Positions 10,944 through 21,114 of a DNA stretch of 64,000 bases are shown one piece after another. A model generated the notes under the pieces. That model was given only the letters and a program-made list of their open reading frames with translations, was not told where the DNA came from and did no database searches. The stretch spans positions 35,420,383-35,484,382 of the forward strand of contig OX463814.1 in NCBI GenBank assembly GCA_949825045.1, in the 5' to 3' direction. Position 1 is the first letter of the stretch. Every line of letters starts with the position of its first letter. Source of the DNA: Argyresthia goedartella (lineage: Eukaryota; Arthropoda; Insecta; Lepidoptera; Argyresthiidae). The position numbers and the translations under genes are program-made.

Positions 10944-12443
10944 GGTCCTTACATATGACGACCCGAATGGCCGAGTCGGCAGTGACGCTGCCTACGAAAC
11001 CAAGGGTCCCGGGTTCGAGTCCCGGTGGGGGCAAATATTTGGTTGATGAGAACGAATGTTTGTACCCTAGTCATGGTTGCTTATCTATCTAATATTTGTC
11101 TATATAAGTATGTGTAACGTTGTCTAGTACCCAAGACACAGGAATCCTAGTTTGGGGCTAGATCAATGTGTATAAATGGTGTCCAAGGTATTATTATATG
11201 AAATTGTCATAAAGTCGTTTTTTTTAAATATAATATATTTATTTAATCAAAGCATGTACCATTGCTATCTATTCACTTTTGCCATCTCATAGGTAGTTCT
11301 TCGATCCCTTTACTAAAAAAATCATTCGGACGGGAATCAATAAAATCATTGAAGGCGGTTTGGACTGCCGCATCATACTTTTTTCCCTTTCAAGAAGTTA
11401 TCCAACTTTCGAAAAAAATGGTAATCTGTTGGAGCAAGGTCCGGAGAGTACGGTGGATGTCTTAGACATTCCAATTGAAGCTCCTCTAATATGGTAGCCG
11501 TCTGTTGTGCAGTGTGTGGTCTAGGCGTTATCATGAAGCAGCAGTGGCCTACAGCGATTGACCAGCCTCGGTTGTTTAGCAGCTAGCTTTTCCATCATGA
11601 TTTGCAGTTGCTGACAATAGACATCTGCCGTAATCGTCTGGCCAGATTTAAGAAAGCTGTAATGAACGACACCAGCACTAGTCCACCAAACGCTCGCAAG
11701 TAACTTTTTTGGAGTCAATTTTCGCTTGGGGCATGGTTTGGCTGGTTCGGCAGGGTTCAGCCATTGCGATGAGCGCTTCCGATTATCGTGCAGGATCTAC
11801 TTTGCATCACAGGTAATGATTCGATTTAAAATCCTTTCATTATTGTGCCGGGTGAGTAATACAACGCAGCAGTCAACGCGCGTTTGTTGATTTGCTTCAC
11901 TCAGTTCGTGAGGTACCAACTATTCAAGCTTTTTCACCTTCCCAATTGGGTTCAAGTGGATTAAAACAGTTTTATCACTAACACCGCAGCGTGCAGCTAA
12001 GTCGGACGTGGTTTGCGATGGATCCGCTTCCACAATAGCCTTCAATTCTTCATTATCAATTTTGGTCTCCGGCCGTCCACGGGGCTTGTTCTGCAGGTCG
12101 AAATTTCCAGAACGAAAAAGTTGGAACCAAAAACGCACTGTGTTTTCTATTGCGGCACCGTCGCCATACACATCATTAATCCTTTGAGCCGTTTCTGCAG
12201 CACTGGTGCCACGGTAGAACACATATTCATAAATAACGCGATATTTCAAGTTTTCCATTTTGTAAGCTGAGTGACGCAAGAAAAAAAACAATCGAGGAAA
12301 AAACAAATGAATTATAATTTTAAAAACACAAATACATGAGTAAAAAGCTGTATAAATTTTAATTTGGAATTCCTAACCGTGGAGGAGATATTTGAGATCA
12401 AAGTTGCCAGTACGGCGAAACGCCAATTTCAAATGTAATGACC
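10944..12443 (-). mobile_element. Mariner transposon copy 1 (DD34D type), inactive, SINE-interrupted
   Basis: The right end GACC followed by TA (12443) and the left end GGTCCTTACATATGA (10944) match the end of the second mariner at 37201. Transposase is on the minus strand. Its N-terminus starts at 12258 with helix-turn-helix sequence (RGTSAAETAQRINDV, RPETKIDNEELKAIVE). It has a premature stop near 11920 where the mariner WVPHEL block begins, and more stops later. A catalytic piece LLLHDNA ends at 11521. Compared with copy 2 about 20 bp beside the left terminal repeat are missing. The left terminal repeat is split by a SINE at 10959-11195. Confidence 0.9.
10959..11195 (+). mobile_element. 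tRNA-derived SINE, copy 1, with target duplication ATATGA
   Basis: The head has an A-box-like TGGCCGAGTCGGCAGTGA and a B box GGGTTCGAGTCCCGG, as Pol III promoters of tRNA-like SINEs do. The body ends GGAATCCTAGTTTGGGGCTAG and an AT-rich tail. ATATGA flanks it at 10953-10958 and 11196-11201, and removing it restores the mariner terminal repeat. Related copies lie at 49086 and 55528. It is not a tRNA gene: the body continues past the head without a mature tRNA fold. Confidence 0.85.
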
Positions 12444-12826
12444 TAATATTATATTATATATCGGCGCAACCCCGATGAGTCATATTTTAATTAGCTAGCT
12501 TAAATTATTTAATGATAATTAGCTAAAGTTTTTTGAGTTACTAACTATGTTAAGCGGATTGCTTGTAATTTTGAAGGCAAAAACTGTGATAATTTTAACT
12601 TCTGGTGCGATTGTTTTTATTTCCTGTTCTAAAATAATTTGAATTTAGCTTGTAAATTTAATTGTAGGTTTTACAATTCTCGAACTAAATAATTATTTAA
12701 GACATCTTTGTTGTTGTTGTTGTTAATTTGTTGATTTTAATGATAATGGCTCATAAATAAAACAATATTGAATGATCACTCCATTTTTTATTTTAGTTCA
12801 CTAAAAATGAATGAAAATAAACGAAG
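12444..12826. other. AT-rich intergenic sequence with (GTT)n
   Basis: A short GTT microsatellite lies at about 12709-12723. No gene is recognised. Confidence 0.4.
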
Positions 12827-12901
12827 CCTACAATCATCTCTCTCCAAATTAAGTTTGTATGGCCATCATACAAACTTAGTTTGGAGAGAGATGATTGTAG
12901 G
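12827..12901. repeat. Long near-perfect hairpin, 35-bp arms
   Basis: The left arm 12827-12861 and the right arm 12867-12901 are reverse complements at 34 of 35 positions, with a 5-nt loop GCCAT. Arms start CCTACAATCATCTCTCTCC. This could be a tiny snap-back repeat or a small-RNA precursor; nothing in the sequence decides between them. Confidence 0.9.
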
Positions 12902-13106
12902 TTTCCATCTTACATTACACTGCTGCTGCTATGTATGGGTAGTCTATGGTGTAGCTATAGGTATGTTTTTGTTCACAGACCAGATATCGAGATAGTCAGC
13001 GAAAGAGTACCTACTTCGCGTGTTTTTAATAGGCGGATTCCGCTCATCCCGGCTCAGTCGCTCTCTGGCTGTTCGAATGGAAGCCGTGTACTAATAAACA
13101 TAAAAA

Positions 13107-13185
13107 TGCCTTACTGTGCCGTTGTGAATTGCAAAAACTCAAGCAATGTTGTTTCCAAAGAAAACAACGGCGTTACCTTTCATAC
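13107..13185 (+). CDS. THAP-type zinc finger, first coding exon
   Basis: THAP domains are C2CH zinc fingers that bind DNA, found in host regulators and in P-element-type transposases. The exon opens MPYCAVVNCKNSS and continues to GVTFHT. The Cys pair and the GVTFH block are in the usual THAP positions (C at 4 and 9, then the strand about 20 residues in). A consensus splice donor, AC|GTAAGT, follows at 13186, so the frame is expected to continue in a later exon. The 5' flank 13000-13106 looks like untranslated leader. The rest of the domain (Cys-His pair and AVPTIF box) was not found with confidence. A host gene, a domesticated gene or a P-like element are all possible. Confidence 0.65.
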
Positions 13186-14051
13186 GTAAGTAATTTATTT
13201 CTGAAATTCGCCTAATTTATTTAATAATCAATTATTTTTAATTTCGAGAAGCGTCTCCCGTTTTTACTGAGATAGGTTGAACCATAGCGTATATTTCCCA
13301 TAGACTTCATCCACTGCTGCTTCTACTTTACACAATTCATGGATATCTCTTTCGTAGCCCTCAATGAACAGTGAAGCAAACTATACTTTCGATATCCTTA
13401 CATTTGCATGGTGCAGTCGATTTGCTCATTTTTCTGTCGATTTAATCAGATAGTGTTGTACAATGCGAGGATTCTTGCAAAATCGCTGGACGATTCGATT
13501 TTGTTGACGGAAGAATGATAATTCTGAGTTGCATTTTCATTGCAATCTATATTTTAGTAGTAGAATAACGTATATGTGAGATTGTTATGTATTCGTTTTA
13601 TGTTAATATATAAAAGAAGACTGAGTGACTGACTGACTGTCTGACTGACTGACATATCAAAGCACAGCCCAACCCGCTGGATGGATTCTCGTGATTAAAT
13701 TAGTTTAATCATGACTTAAAATTTAAGCTTTTTTCGTGTAACTCAGCATTACATAGAAAGTCGATTAGTAATTCATTCCTCTGTCGATACAACATCGATT
13801 CACTTCGAGAGAGGAATGAGTAGAAGACAGAGAAATGATTTTAAAAAAGATAAGTAGGTAGGTAGAACAAGACTGAACAAGTAAGTAGGTAATACTGTAG
13901 TAAAAATGAGTGTATTTTGATACCCAGGGGAGAATAGAGATAGCTCCCAATCTCTCTTCTCTAATACTTTACGAAGTAGTAAGCCTAAGAGTTATTTCTA
14001 TTTACCCTTGGTTATCAATACACCCCGTTTTACCTTACCTACATTTTTCTA
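13186..14051. other. Putative intron sequence with (GACT)n repeat
   Basis: A GACT/GACTGACT microsatellite at about 13619-13655 is followed by CATATCAAAGCACAGCCCAACCCGCTGG, a short repeat that I recall as common in Lepidoptera. No coding signal. Confidence 0.45.
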
Positions 14052-14323
14052 GTCAGCCCCCTTAATTAGTAACTTTAATCCAGTGTAGGAAGCAGGAATA
14101 ATTACGCGTCGAAAAAGTATGCGAATCGAACTGTCAGTGATTCTTATGTACAATGACATAAGGTTCATATTTTCTGAACTCGAAAACTTTTTCGCTCTGG
14201 TTTTTATTCCTGCTTGAGCCAGGTCAAATGCAACGCAGTGTCAATTGATTGTACATAACTATGGGAAATATGATACTATTCCATAGTTTAAGATCGATTC
14301 GAGTTACTGAATAAGGGGGCTGG
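14052..14323. repeat. MITE-like element with inverted ends
   Basis: The left end GTCAGCCCCCTTAATTAGTAACT is matched inverted by AGTTACTGAATAAGGGGGCTGGA at 14302-14323. A second inner pair, AGCAGGAATAA with CGAAAAAGT and its complement ACTTTTTCG...TTATTCCTGCT, continues the fold. It is about 272 bp and non-coding. A target-site duplication is not obvious. Confidence 0.75.
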
Positions 14324-15109
14324 ACGGATTTACACATGAATAATAAAAGGTTAATAGGTTCTACAGACAAATACATACTTTAACACTCTATGATGTGATA
14401 TCCGGGTGCGATGCTACGATACGATTTCCCGCTCGAAACACTGCCGGCTTACTGACAAAAAGGCAACACGGTAGGTGCGTGGTCGTGACAAGTAGGGGAT
14501 TCCCGCAGCAGCGCTCATTTTGAATCGATTTGGCGGCGCGCCTTTGACTCTGTTTCACGATTAACATGTCAACCCATCACTAAAAGGCGCTCGTGACGTC
14601 ACAGTAGGTAGTGAAAAAGTTACACGGTTGGTTCTCATACATTCGACCGTGTATGCTGCGTCTATCTCAATATCTGGTCTGTGTTTTTGTTAGTCTTGGA
14701 TCTTTCACTCGCCGCTAGACGGCGCTGGCCGTAAAGACTGATGTCTCTATATCAAGACATAATGTACTCTGTGACGTACACTTTCTGTTGGGTGCTTTAC
14801 TGGCGCGGACGTGGTGCAACTGCCGTATCTGATCGAAAAGCTAATGGAATTTTTGTTTGTTCTATTCTCCATTTGATTTTCTCGTGCGAAGTAAAAGTGT
14901 TGTACTTTATGTACTGTGTGTCTTGTGCTCTAGCCTTGCTTCTGGTACGAAGTATGGAGGAAAGTGAGAATAATGACGTATGCGAGGCTGGCGTCACGCT
15001 TACTAAAAACACTGATGACCCCCATGCTCCGTTATGTACTAATTTATTGTATATCTTTAAAATCATACTAATAACTTATCACATCATTCAGAACTAGAAA
15101 ACGATTTCA
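14324..15109. other. Intergenic or intronic sequence, promoter-like patch
   Basis: CpG-rich around 14500-14620 with a CRE-like TGACGTCA at 14594. CTATCTCAATATCTGGTCTGTG (about 14665) is the inverted match of a motif at about 12973. ORFs here have no recognisable product. Confidence 0.35.
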
Positions 15110-16397
15110 AAAACTCGAATTGATGAATTTCTTGTTTTTCATCAGATGATGAAGACAAAGATGTATTTATTATAAATCGATCTTCCCGCATTTTAATTAC
15201 TCTGTCTTGCTAGATGAAATCGTTTTCAATTTTCTTTATATGTTCACAAATTTTCTTCATTCTTCTGCACCAATTTGTTACAAAGATTCTTCTGTTAATA
15301 ACTTAATGTCACTTGCAAGCCTATTTTAGTAGTTTATATGACTGCTGCATAATGGAGGGCATTAAAACTCGAGAGTGGGTCTATGAAACGAGCCGAAGGC
15401 GAGTTTCATAATAATATCACTCGAGAGTTTTAATGCCTAATTATGTACAGTTACATACACTAGTTTATCTACACACATATCATAAGCTCTCTTTGATGTG
15501 TTCAGAAACCGCATGTTTGACCGGCATTGTGGTTCTGCAATTGTTTAGCTTGTTCTTTAGTACCAACATCACGCAGACGGGCGTCGGCGTTCGAAATTTG
15601 AATGTCAGTGCCAACTTCACAGACAAACTAGGGACGGCAGATACGAAACGAGTTTTTACCAAGTAGTTTAACATAATGCTGATCGTAACGTGCGGTTTTT
15701 GAACGCAGTAAAGAGGGTTTATGATACGTGTGTAGATAAACATTTTTATCAGCAACTTTTTGCTTCATTATACCCCAAATAATTTCTTTGGGATTCAATA
15801 TGCCATGATAAGGTGGGAGCCTTAAAACTTCGTGACCGTGGACTTTGATACTTCATCTATCTCAAATAAGGGTGCAGACATGTTTTGTTTGACTACTTTA
15901 AATAGTTGACATTTATGCCAAAGATTATCATAAAGTAAATCATTTGCACGAAGCAATTCTTTTATATCAGCGATACGATTTGCTTGTGTGGGCAGTTTGT
16001 TCATCCGTACGGAATGATAACATTATCCATATCAATTATTGAAGGTCTTGTCATATTTGGAATTAGCTTCTCTGTAACCCATTTTGTAAAATTGTCCTTA
16101 TTCATATCGTGGTAATAGTAAGCAGATAGACTTGTTGATCTTTACACCAGACAACAATTTGGTACAAAGCCATTTTCTCCACCAACGTTTACAATGATCC
16201 TCCTCGCTCCAAGTGAAATAAATACTTTTAGATGGACCTGCAATATCTTTGATTTGCCAGCACCAGTTCACAGAACATGAAGTAATGTAAGTATCATTTA
16301 AATAAATCACATCAAATTTATTATGCTCTTCAGCTTCGGGATTTTTTATACGCTTCAAATAATTGTATCTTTGTAGTTTTAAGTCTCTCTCCATCAA
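15110..16397 (-). pseudogene. DDE transposase relic (Tc1/IS630-like), split by a repeat
   Basis: Read on the minus strand, the pieces run in order. DVIYLNDTYITS (16397-16100) is the first catalytic region. Then come TRPSIIDMDN with the second Asp at about 16030, KLPTQANRIADIKELLRAN, and LRLPPYHGILNPKEIIW with the catalytic Glu at about 15790. A C-terminal tail of CEHIKKIENDF and acidic DDEKQEIHQFE follows near 15130-15280. Several frameshifts and stops make it dead. The coding line is broken between KQKVADKN and the tail by the 15328-15741 repeat. Related relics lie at 24537-25050 and 44809-45693. Confidence 0.75.
15328..15741. repeat. MITE-like repeat copy 1, inserted in the transposase relic
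   Basis: It starts TAGTAGTTTATATGACTGC and ends GTGTAGATAAAC. It contains an inverted pair, GTTTATCTACACACATATCA (about 15461) and TGATACGTGTGTAGATAAAC (15722-15741). It also has an extra palindromic module, GGCATTAAAACTCGAGAGT...ACTCGAGAGTTTTAATGCC (15358-15437). Copies are at 47099-47515 and, inverted and truncated, at about 32400-32695. Confidence 0.8.
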
Positions 16398-16767
16398 AAT
16401 AGTCTCTTTTCATTGGCATTTAACATATTCAAAATCAATCTCCCTAATTATAAGTCTGTAAAAAATAACAACATTAATTATGTTACTCAAACAATAGCTA
16501 AGTCATTCATCATCATCATCATCAATCTATATACGTCCCACTGCAGGGCACAGGCCTTCTCTTACAAGTGAGACTGAGAGGGATTATTACTTAATATTTT
16601 TCTTACCTCAAAGATTCTCTCCCACCGTTGAAATAAATTTCATGTCGATGAATTTATAACAGTTTCATTACTGTTGAAATTTCCTTCCAAACTTTATAGC
16701 ATTATCTTATTTTATTCTGAAACTGTCCAAGTTAATTTTCTTCTTCCCCCTTCTTATCTTTTACCAG
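16398..16767. other. Intergenic sequence with a (CAT)n-linked dispersed repeat
   Basis: 16504-16595 holds (CAT)n followed by ACGTCCCACTGCAGGGCACA, the start of a repeat I recall as very common in Lepidoptera. A relative lies at 46872-47085. Confidence 0.5.
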
Positions 16768-16850
16768 GCGTGGAAAATACACCATCATTCAATGTGCCTC
16801 ATGAAACCCCAATAAAGAAGCTAAAATTAAGTAAGAAAAATATAAAATAA
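16768..16850 (+). CDS. Candidate downstream exon (basic, THAP-gene-like)
   Basis: TTCTTATCTTTTACCAG (to 16767) is a good 3' splice site. The frame after it reads VENTPSFNVPHETPIKKLKL and ends at TAA 16848-16850. Short basic TP..KKLK segments often follow THAP domains, and this frame could join the THAP exon upstream, but the phase and the missing middle of the domain are unproven. A GTAAGA inside the frame (16831) could be a further donor. Confidence 0.35.
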
Positions 16851-17020
16851 ACAAAATGTATCACATCAACTTAGTTCAAGTTAGACATTGTCACATGAAA
16901 ATCACCTTCTTTTATTCCATGAACTATAACTATAGCGAAGCTATCAACTGAACAGTCAAGATGGTGGAACTGTACCATATCTTTTAACAAAGAAAATTCT
17001 GAGGCTACTGGGAATTTTAA

Positions 17021-17188
17021 ATTTTAAATAAAAACCCCGACAAAGAAACAGCGTGGAGAAAAATATTAACGGATGACTTTAATATAAAAGCTTTTAGAAA
17101 TATAATTAATTCAAGTGTATACAGTGCGGAAATAAATTCCTACCATGAAAAAATAATGGCTGCTGCTACGCGATATGTAAATTATTAA
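17021..17188 (+). CDS. Unrecognised short ORF, possible exon
   Basis: The frame has no ATG and is open for 55 codons to TAA 17186-17188. It reads DKETAWRKILTDDFNI, then SSVYSAEINSYHEKIMAAAT and ends YVNY. It looks more protein-like than its surroundings (charged helical, no homopolymers), but I do not recognise the family. It could be the last exon of the THAP-containing gene or a transposon fragment. Confidence 0.25.
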   Translation: MLNKNPDKETAWRKILTDDFNIKAFRNIINSSVYSAEINSYHEKIMAAATRYVNY

Positions 17189-17254
17189 AGAAGTGAGACA
17201 AATTTGAAACAAAAAAATTGGGGCATCCATTCAGAAAATGTGAAATAATCGGTT

Positions 17255-17440
17255 AATCGCGGGTCGGACTTGCATACGAAGGGTTCCGTACTATCGTACA
17301 AGAAAGCTTAACTACTAAAAATAACAAAACTAAATGGGAATAATTTTCTGTCCGAACGTCGATTCGAACGCAGGAGACCCTAAAATTGCGAATCCGATAT
17401 CAAACCAATTGCGCCAATTCATTGTCAATCTCCTGGGCCA
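17255..17440 (-). mobile_element. Dispersed repeat head and tRNA-like SINE remnant
   Basis: GCGGGTCGGACTTGCATACG at 17260 is the start of the family seen in full at 33310. The minus strand of 17361-17416 carries an A-box-like TGGCGCAATTGG and a B-box-like GCGTTCGAATC about 45 bp apart. Confidence 0.5.
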
Positions 17441-18200
17441 CTACATCATGCACGTTGTATGGCAAAAATGCTCTATACCTACATTAGTTTTTTTTTGTTT
17501 GGAAATCTAAACTTGCTTTAGCTTACTACAAGGTAAGATAAGGCTGTTTCTCGGTTTGTAAACTTTGCTGCACTGATTTGTACCATAGCATGGATTGAAG
17601 CTCCTATGGCAGCCGAAGCATCAGACAACGATTTACAAATGTAGAGAAACCAATTAGCCTAGTAAGCTGTTGGTTTAGACATTGCAAAGGCTGCAAGAAT
17701 TGTCTTGGAACGTCTTCTTTTATTTTCGACTAAGGTCCTCCTATTAGTCGCATCAAACTACTGGTAGTACTAGGCAGGTAGTCAGAGTGAAAATCACCTG
17801 GATAGATCACCAATGATGAATTAGATTAACAGACGGTCCCCTGTAAGCAGAAAAACAGCTCTCAGAGAAGACTTGTGAGGCAGGTTGCTCAAACGAAGAG
17901 AAGACCACGACCATTCTGTTAACAGTGACGTGAATAAGAAAAAAAATGAACATAAGATGTTGGTTACTTGTTGAATTTATTTCTTCAGTCAGTAGTAAAT
18001 TAAATAATAATCAGAAAAAGTGATTAATTTCACGGTAATCGAATCGTGGAGTAATTGTTAATAATAATCGAGAATTATAAATAATTTGCACATTAATCAC
18101 TTGAATGGTATCATGTACACAAAGTCTGAAGGTAAAGCTAACGAGTTCGACAGCCAAAGCCAAATCGGAAATGACTAGCGAAAAATAAACCCCAGTCATG
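17441..18200. other. Intergenic sequence, nothing recognised
   Basis: No convincing ORF or repeat. Confidence 0.4.
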
Positions 18201-19200
18201 TGCACCCTCGAAAATCACAAAAAGTATCCCACTCCAGCCGCCACACAATGCGTGCTAATTAACCCGAAAATGACGCATTGAAATATGAGGACGCCTCGTG
18301 AATGTAGGGCCTCCATTGCCGCGGTTGTATGGTGTGAGAGGCGATAGATAGATTTGTGTGTAGATGAATTACGTATTCCGTAGCACCCTGTGTTGGTGTC
18401 CATATTCGCCGTCGTCGTCCCAGCCGAGTCACGGAGAAACGAGAATTCCGCGCGAAAATTCAAACGGTGTCTCCACAAGCTTCGGGATTGGCTGTGCAGC
18501 TGGCGTGATGCATCGGCGGGGTGAGGGGAGCCGCCCTCCTGATTTGGTAACAAGCTCGGCGATTGGCTGAGAGGCGTCACGCGACAACCAGTTGTAGGTC
18601 ACGGGACGCGTGAGGGCCATGTTTTTGCATGGTGGCTACTTTGAGACCGACGCGACCGTTCAACGGGGGCCTAAGTTGAGACGGACGTCGGGCAATATCG
18701 TTCCCGGTACAAGACGAAGCCCTGCATTTGAGCCCGGTTCTCATCAGAAGCTGCTGCTCGAGGGGTGGACCCACGCCGCCATGACTGCCCATTGAAGCTG
18801 CATCTCGCGGCCACCGTCCAGGTCGTATACCTTCGCCCCTACGCCGGAAGGAGGCCCCCGCCGTGGAAGAGCGAAACCAGTATCGATTTATCCAGGTTAT
18901 GTAGGTTAGGCTATAACGGCGCTTTAGCTTTCTTGTATCCCTAGGATTTCTTGAATATAACTCTTGAACCTTGAGTTTTCCCTCTTTACTTGCCAGCCTC
19001 ACCCATAGGATGTCGCCCTCTAGGCAGGTAGGAGCTCAGTTTCGAACCCACGACCCTAGATAGCGTAGTCGAGGCTGATGCGGTTCGAACCATCGATGTT
19101 ATCGACGGTATCGGGGGGCACGGCAGTCCCCCGCCAAGTCGAGCGCGAAGCAAACACTGCCGTACCATCCTTTAATGGAACCATTTCACCGCATTTTCAG
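18201..19200. other. CpG-rich, promoter-like stretch
   Basis: GC and CpG content are much higher than in the flanks. Two GATTGGCTG inverted CCAAT boxes lie about 85 bp apart (about 18485 and 18561). On the minus strand near 19030-19110 there is a tRNA-B-box-like GGGTTCGAAAC. The ORFs found on both strands are low complexity and unrecognised. It may be the promoter of a gene outside the recognisable set, or part of a GC-rich transposon leader. Confidence 0.35.
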
Positions 19201-19639
19201 GCCCCTATTTGAGAACCTCTGGATAAGACCAGAACGCAGAAATTTTCGTCATCCAGTAAACTATAATCACATACTTAAAATCCAAAATTTCAAGTCTGTA
19301 GGACATTTCGTTCCGAAGTTAAGCGAAAGGAAAGTTTCGCATTTATGACACTCACTCACTATGCCCACGTTTCTACAAAAAGAAGTGAAATCCCACCAAA
19401 AACATTCCGTAAAAAACTAGCCAAGTCTCGATGGAGCTGCTTGTTTATCTCTAAAAAGTAATGAAATCTAGACAAACTCGTGCTAAGTCTAAGGTTCCTT
19501 ACTCCGATTTCTTTATTATTATAGTTAATGTTGTGTCACTTGGCCGTTGAACATTCTTTATACGTTAGTGGGTACCTGCCAGCTCATATCCACATGTTGA
19601 ACTGCCTGAACCTTCATGTCAGCGGATTGTAGGTAGCAT
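19201..19639. other. Intergenic sequence, nothing recognised
   Basis: No support for any gene or repeat. Confidence 0.4.
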
Positions 19640-21038
19640 TACCGTTTCGGAGCAGTATATCTTGAAACTGTTGCGTAGTCTTGATAATAGTAAGGGCCCC
19701 GGCAGTGACGGGATTCCATCAGTTCTTATATCTCGAGGTGCTGGATCTCTTGCCACACCTGTGTCTCTGATTTTTAATAGATCGTTTCACGAGGGTGCTT
19801 TTCCAGATCTGTGGAAGTTCGCGCGCATTGTGGCAGTCCACAAAAAAGGTTCCAAGTTACCTGTTGAGAACGATAGGCCGATATCCATTTTAAACGTTTT
19901 GAGTAAGATCATGGAGAGTGTAGTACATAAACAAATATACGACAATATCTCACGCAATATCCCTAGGGAACAGCTTTTGTGCGTTCGAAATCTACAGCAA
20001 CCAACCTGGCTTTGTTTGCGAATGAGGTTCTAAAAGGTATGGACAGCGGAGGTCAGGTAAACGCGGTCTATACTGACTTTAAGAAAGGGTGGACCACGTC
20101 GTACTGATTCGCAAACTAGAAAAACTTGGAATACAGGGAGATTTGCTTCGCTGGACCGAATCATATGTTAATAAAAGAAGTCAGGCAGTTGTGATCGGAG
20201 AGAGTAGATCTGATCGTACTTGCATACCATCCGGTGTTCCCCAGGGCTCTATCTTGGGCCCTTTACTTTACGTTGCATACCTTTATGATATTTTAAACAC
20301 ACTATTTTAAACACTCGAATTTTCTCTTGTACGCTGACGACAAAAAAGTCTTCATGAATATTAAATCCTCACAAGACTGCATCAGCTTGCAGGAGGATTT
20401 GAATCAATTGTCAGTCTATTACGATATCAACAGGATAAATGTTAATGAAGCTAAATGCAATACCATCTCCTTCACAAGGCGTACTAAGCCAATCGTCCAC
20501 ACTTACCTACTCAATAATATCCCAATCCAGAAGGTAAACTCCGTGAGAGATCTGGGTGTCCTGTTGAATTTCAAGTTAACAGTCGAAGACCACACAGCTG
20601 CCATGATATATGTGAGTTGCGTGCGCATGTTATATTATGCCTATGTTCGAAGTGTCCTTGAGTACTGCAGCACTGCCTGAAACCCGCAGTATGCAGTCCA
20701 CAAGGACATGATTGCACGTAGACCAAATATTGTAATTTTCTTTATTGTACTACACAAAACAGTCATACAGATAACTTATAATAGAAAAAAAACATGTACA
20801 AAGGCGAGCTTATCTCTCAAAAGAGATTTCTTCCAGCAAACCAAGATGGTAGGAGAGGTGATGGTTGAGCGGGGGAATACCTGCGCGTACAATAAAACTC
20901 TATAAATACTACGACTAATATATACTACAAACAATATTATACTGATAACCCTAATTGCTAAAAATAGACGGCATACACAATTACTTAAATACAACGTAAA
21001 AATATGAATAAACCGTATAATAAACTAATACATACAAA

Positions 21039-21044
<6 letters not shown>

Positions 21045-21114
<70 letters not shown>
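21045..21114. repeat. (TA)n microsatellite, target of the maT insertion
   Basis: About 65 bp of nearly pure TA within the LINE B 3' UTR. TATATATATA also resumes right after the maT element at 22424, so the transposon inserted inside the TA tract. Confidence 0.9.

Noticed and set aside
10959..11040. tRNA gene
   Set aside because: A and B boxes are present, but the sequence continues into a SINE body and target duplications flank the unit.
18215..19168. Several overlapping ORFs on both strands
   Set aside because: Overlap in all frames and low-complexity Arg/Pro/Ser content point to high GC rather than coding.
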